A stretch of 64,000 bases of DNA from Chloroflexota bacterium. Lineage in GTDB: Bacteria > Chloroflexota > UBA11872. Positions 60,391 to 64,000 of this stretch are shown here, one piece after another. The translations under genes were made by a program, and so were the position numbers. Location: assembly GCA_026706485.1 (NCBI GenBank), contig JAPOYR010000006.1:85194-149193 (forward strand), written 5' to 3'. The number at the start of each line of letters is the position of its first letter. The stretch's first letter is position 1. The notes under the pieces are model-generated. The model saw only the letters and a program-made list of their open reading frames with translations, was not told the origin of the DNA and did no database searches.

Positions 60391-61028
60391 TCGGGCAGCT
60401 CGGTCTCGATCTCGGTCCTGACGACGCCGCCGAATTCGACGCCCAGCGCCGACGCGAGATCGCGTGGCGTGACGATGGAGCCGTCCCGGAGGCTCAGGCG
60501 GGCATGCAGACCGTCGTCCGGTCCAACCGCGAGTTCGATCAGCCCGGGTCGAATGTCCCGCGGCCGGGAGGGTCGGCCGCCACGGGCGTCGCGCTGAATC
60601 ACGACGGCGGGCGACGCGAGCAGCTGCTCCACCTGTGTTGCCAGGTCGTCGGGCGGATTCTCAGGCTGGAGTTCATAGGTCGCCCAGGCCGTCTTGAACT
60701 TGCGTCGCGCGACCCGTTGGACATCGCCGACGGCCAAGCCGTCGGCGGTTGCGCAGGCCAGCCGCTCGCGAACCGACTCCGGCGGCACGTCCTCCCGCAG
60801 CGACAGCACCACGACCTCGCGCAGGCCCTCGGACCCTACCGCGAGCGGCGGGCCGAAGGTCAGCCGGGGCTTGGGGCGAAATCCGCGGCTATAGGCCAAT
60901 GGCAGACCGGCGCGGCGCGTGGCGCGCTCCCACGCCCGGCGCACGTCGTGCAGCGACAGATACCGGGCGTCGCCCGTCTTGGCGTAGCGGAGGAGGTAGT
61001 GGTGCTCGGCGGGTGGTTCTTGGTCCAT
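60387..61028 (-). CDS. TIGR03936/DUF2344 radical-SAM-associated protein
   Basis: 213 aa. The N-terminal YLLRYAKTGDARYLSLHDVRRAWERATRRAGLPLAYSRGFRPKPRL is the hallmark of the DUF2344 family, which is usually fused to or beside a radical SAM protein (TIGR03960). No such partner is in the window; the frame beside it is the APH-like kinase. Function unknown. Confidence 0.88.
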   Translation of the reverse strand: MDQEPPAEHHYLLRYAKTGDARYLSLHDVRRAWERATRRAGLPLAYSRGFRPKPRLTFGPPLAVGSEGLREVVVLSLREDVPPESVRERLACATADGLAVGDVQRVARRKFKTAWATYELQPENPPDDLATQVEQLLASPAVVIQRDARGGRPSRPRDIRPGLIELAVGPDDGLHARLSLRDGSIVTPRDLASALGVEFGGVVRTEIETELPE

Positions 61029-61114
61029 GCGGCGAAGTCGGGTCGCGGTCGGCCGCCTGCGCGTGCCGTGCCTTGTAGCATAGGCGCGCCGAGTGACGCC
61101 GAGCGCGCGGACCA

Positions 61115-61639
61115 GTGAACGAACCGGTTCTGCTTCTCAATCAAAACTACGAGCCGCTCAACGTCTGCCGCACGCGTCGCGCCATCGTGTTGCTCAGCAA
61201 GGGCAAGGCCGAGCTGCTGGAGAACGGTCGGGCGCCGATTTACAGCGTGCGCCAGCTCTACCCGCGGCCCTCGGTCATTCGCATGCTTTACCACGTCCGC
61301 CGCCCGCGTCCGACGGTGCGGCTTAGCCGGCGTGAGGTCTTTGTGCGGGATCGCTATCGCTGTCAATACTGCGCCGAGACGATCATCGAGCCGACCGTGG
61401 ACCATGTCGTGCCGCGGCGGCTTGGCGGTCGACGACGCTGGGAGAACCTGGTGACCGCGTGCCGCCGCTGCAATCTGCGCAAGGCCGGACGCACCCCGCG
61501 CGAGGCGGGCATGCGCCTCCTGCGCCAGCCACGCCGCCCGAAATCGGCGATTGCCCACCTGGTCTGGCACGTCGCCGGAGGCAGCGTCGACCCAACCTGG
61601 CAGCCCTATTTGCCCCAGCTGGAGTTGGCCGCCGGCTAA
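61115..61639 (+). CDS. HNH endonuclease
   Basis: 174 aa. The HNH fold is clear: CQYC, then VDHVVPRRLGG and WENLVTACRRCN with four zinc-binding Cys. The N-terminal VLLLNQNYEPLNVCRTRRAIVLL matches the common bacterial family of stand-alone HNH proteins that are not linked to phage. GTG 61115. The role is unknown. Confidence 0.9.
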   Translation: MNEPVLLLNQNYEPLNVCRTRRAIVLLSKGKAELLENGRAPIYSVRQLYPRPSVIRMLYHVRRPRPTVRLSRREVFVRDRYRCQYCAETIIEPTVDHVVPRRLGGRRRWENLVTACRRCNLRKAGRTPREAGMRLLRQPRRPKSAIAHLVWHVAGGSVDPTWQPYLPQLELAAG

Positions 61640-61663
61640 CCCTCAGATTGGGGACAAGCGGGC

Positions 61664-63955
61664 TTAGTCGCCGGCGTGCTCGCGCAGCAGGTTGAGGGCC
61701 GACCCGGCCCAGAACCATTCGATCTGGTCGTCGGTCAGAGTGTGATCGAGCTGGATCTGCTCCTGTGAGCCGTCCGCGTGTTCGATGCGTGCCGCCAGGG
61801 GACGCCCAGGCGCCAGCCGATCGATGTCCAAGAGACTCACCCGGTCGTCGGCCTGGATACGGTCGTAGTCGGCGGGATCCACGAAGGTCAGCGGCAAGAT
61901 GCCTTGCTTCTTGAGGTTCGTCTCGTGGATCCGCGCGAAGCTGCGCACCACCACGGCGCCTGCGCCGAATAGGCGGGGCGACATGGCTGCGTGCTCGCGG
62001 CTGCTGCCCTCGCCGTAGTTCGAGTCGCCCACGGCCACCCAGGCGAGACCGGCCGCGGCGTAGGCCTTGGCGACTTGCGCCAGCGGCTCCTCGACGGCGC
62101 CGGTGAGCACGTTGCGGCCGGCGCCCGGTGCGTCCGCGAAGGCATTGTTGGCGCCGGTAAACATGTTGTCGCTGATGCGCGTGAGATGCCCGCGGTAGCG
62201 CAGCCAGGGGCCCGCCGGGGAGATGGCATCCGTGGTGCACTGTCCCACGGCTCGCAGCAATACCGGCATGGACCAAAACTGCTCCGCCGATCGCGCTCCG
62301 AACGGCGTCAGCCGTTCCAGCCGTTCGCTGTCCGCGGCGATCGACACCTCGACCCCAGCGGCGTCCGCCGGCGGCGGCACATAGCCATGGCGCCGGCCGG
62401 TGAAGCCGTCCGCCGGCACGTCGGGAGCCGGTTCGGGCGGGTCGAGGCGCAGCCCGTTGCCAGCGAGCGAGTCGGTGAGCGGATTGAATGACAGACGACC
62501 GCTGAGCGCGAACGCCACCGTGAGCTCGGGACTGGTGATGAACGCCTGGGTGTTGGGGCTGCCGTCGTTGCGCCGGGGAAAGTTGCGATTGAAGGACGTG
62601 ACGATGGAGTTGGTGGCCAGGGCCTTGCCGCCCGCGGCATCCGGCTCGATATCTTCGCGGCGCCATTGGCCAATGCAGGGGCCGCAGGCGTTGGCGAGCA
62701 CGCTGCCGCCAATGGCTTCCAGGTCGGCCAGCTGGCCGTCACGCTCGATCGTCGCCCGCACCATTTCGGATCCCGGCGTGACCAGAAACGGCACGGATGC
62801 GCGCAGACCGGCGGCGGACGCCTGCCGGGCCACGTCGGCGGCGCGTGTGATGTCTTCATAGGAGGAGTTGGTGCAGCTGCCGAGCAGGGCGGCCGAGATC
62901 TGCTCGGCGAAGCCTTCGGCCTCAACTTCGGCTTCCAGTGCCGAGACTGGCCGAGCCCGGTCGGGCCGGTGCGGCCCCACGACGTGCGGCTCGAGCTCTG
63001 AGAGGTCGATCTCGACCACCTGCTCATAGAACGATGCGGGATCGCGCTCGACCTCGGCGTCGGCGCGCAGCAAATCCTGGTTCGCGTCGGCCAGATCGGC
63101 CAGCTCGGCGCGCTCGGTCGCGCGCAGATAGGTGGCCATGCGCTCGTCGTAGGCGAACACGGATGTCGTCGCGCCCAGCTCGGCACCCATGTTGGTGATG
63201 GTGGACTTGCCGGTGCACGCCAGCGCGCGCGTGCCTGGTCCAAAGTATTCGATGATCCGGTTCGTGCCGCCGCTCGTGGTGAGGATGCCCGCGAGCTTCA
63301 GAATCACGTCCTTCGGCGCGGTCCAGCCGTTGAGCTCGCCCGTGAGCCGGACGCCGATGACGTGGGGTTGCAACGTCTCCCAGGGAAGATCGACCATCAC
63401 ATCCACCGCGTCCGCGCCGCCCACGCCGATTGCCAGCATTCCCAGGCCGCCGGCGTTGGGCGTGTGCGAATCGGTGCCAATGATGAGTCCGCCCGGAAAC
63501 GCGTAGTTTTCCAGGATGACCTGGTGAATGATTCCCGAGCCCGGCGCCCAGAAGCCGATGCCGTATCGTGCACTGACCGACTTGAGGAAGGCATATACCT
63601 CGTTGTTCTCGAGCAACGCCGTTTGAAGGTCAGCGTCGGCGCCCACGTGCGCCCGGATCAGGTGATCGCAATGCACGGTCGAGGGAACCGCCACCGTGTC
63701 GCGACCCGCGAGCATGAATTGCAGCAGGGCCATCTGCGCGGTCGCGTCCTGCATCGCCACGCGGTCGGGACGAATCTGCAAATAGCTTTCCAGCGGCGTC
63801 AGGTCCTGGGTGGACGGGTCGTCGAGATGGCCGAAAAGCAGCTTTTCAGCCAGCGTGAGCGGGCGGTCGAGTCGTTCACGGACCGTGGCCAGGCGTGCGC
63901 GCGCACGCGCGTAGGAATCTGCGACCAGCGCGGGGGTCGACTCGATCACCGTCAC
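61664..63955 (-). CDS. acn: Aconitate hydratase
   Basis: TCA-cycle enzyme that isomerises citrate and isocitrate, 763 aa, similar in length to mitochondrial-type aconitases. The three 4Fe-4S ligands are Cys in LLGSCTNSSYED and the two in NACGPCIGQW. Active-site segments GTDSHTPNAGGLGM, SFNRNFPRRNDG and DSNYGEGSSREHAA are intact. GTG 63955 has GGAG seven bases upstream. No TCA neighbour in the window. Confidence 0.94.
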   Translation of the reverse strand: MTVIESTPALVADSYARARARLATVRERLDRPLTLAEKLLFGHLDDPSTQDLTPLESYLQIRPDRVAMQDATAQMALLQFMLAGRDTVAVPSTVHCDHLIRAHVGADADLQTALLENNEVYAFLKSVSARYGIGFWAPGSGIIHQVILENYAFPGGLIIGTDSHTPNAGGLGMLAIGVGGADAVDVMVDLPWETLQPHVIGVRLTGELNGWTAPKDVILKLAGILTTSGGTNRIIEYFGPGTRALACTGKSTITNMGAELGATTSVFAYDERMATYLRATERAELADLADANQDLLRADAEVERDPASFYEQVVEIDLSELEPHVVGPHRPDRARPVSALEAEVEAEGFAEQISAALLGSCTNSSYEDITRAADVARQASAAGLRASVPFLVTPGSEMVRATIERDGQLADLEAIGGSVLANACGPCIGQWRREDIEPDAAGGKALATNSIVTSFNRNFPRRNDGSPNTQAFITSPELTVAFALSGRLSFNPLTDSLAGNGLRLDPPEPAPDVPADGFTGRRHGYVPPPADAAGVEVSIAADSERLERLTPFGARSAEQFWSMPVLLRAVGQCTTDAISPAGPWLRYRGHLTRISDNMFTGANNAFADAPGAGRNVLTGAVEEPLAQVAKAYAAAGLAWVAVGDSNYGEGSSREHAAMSPRLFGAGAVVVRSFARIHETNLKKQGILPLTFVDPADYDRIQADDRVSLLDIDRLAPGRPLAARIEHADGSQEQIQLDHTLTDDQIEWFWAGSALNLLREHAGD

Positions 63956-64000
63956 AAGGCTCTCCTCTCAGGGCTTACCCGGCCGAAATGGGCGGATGCC

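Overview
The window is GC-rich chromosomal DNA from a free-living heterotrophic bacterium, most likely a member of the Chloroflexota (Dehalococcoidia/SAR202-like or a related lineage). This rests on Tat-exported solute-binding lipoproteins carrying long Val-Lys-Glu repeat tethers, the many PhyH dioxygenases and sugar or peptide scavenging genes, and the TIGR03936/DUF2344, DUF5069 and HNH gene set. No rRNA or CRISPR is visible. There is one intact tRNA (Lys-CTT). The taxonomic call is inference.

Layout. 1-183: N-terminus of a solute-binding lipoprotein cut by the window edge. 0.5-7.8 kb: two PhyH dioxygenases, a chromate transporter, a beta-propeller glycosidase-like protein and a GH127 beta-L-arabinofuranosidase. 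7.9-12.4 kb: a zinc/manganese ABC importer with two metal-binding lipoproteins (one with 13 tandem His/Asp/Glu repeats), ATPase and permease, plus a remnant of a second ATPase. 12.6-20.9 kb: a glycosidase-like TIM-barrel gene and three tandem family-5 solute-binding lipoproteins with near-identical leaders and hairpins. 21-24.2 kb: FAH-family hydrolase, PhyH and phosphonoacetate hydrolase. 24.3-31.5 kb: two successive heterodimeric ABC exporter pairs that look like a duplicated two-gene unit. 31.6-44.2 kb: carbohydrate and amino-acid catabolism (propeller protein, creatininase family, RraA family, a sugar ABC operon without ATPase, Gfo/Idh/MocA, methyltransferase, M19 and M24 peptidases, YesL-like membrane protein, SMP-30). 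44.5-47.6 kb: ABC-2 exporter (ATPase and two permease copies separated by a decayed ATPase tail). 47.7-49.4 kb: VapBC-type toxin-antitoxin and a PhyH. 49.6-57.0 kb: a stretch bounded by a degenerate tRNA-Lys 3' end and the intact tRNA-Lys, holding a frameshifted epimerase, a kinase/receiver/winged-helix fusion regulator and a secreted leucine-rich-repeat protein; it may be a genomic island. 57.1-64 kb: housekeeping-like genes (DUF5666-like, Nif3, DUF5069, APH-like kinase, DUF2344, HNH endonuclease, aconitase).

Recurrent theme: local tandem duplication followed by partial decay. It is seen in the metal importer, the ABC-2 exporter, the ABC exporter pairs and the solute-binding proteins. Several intergenic regions hold dispersed palindromic repeats.
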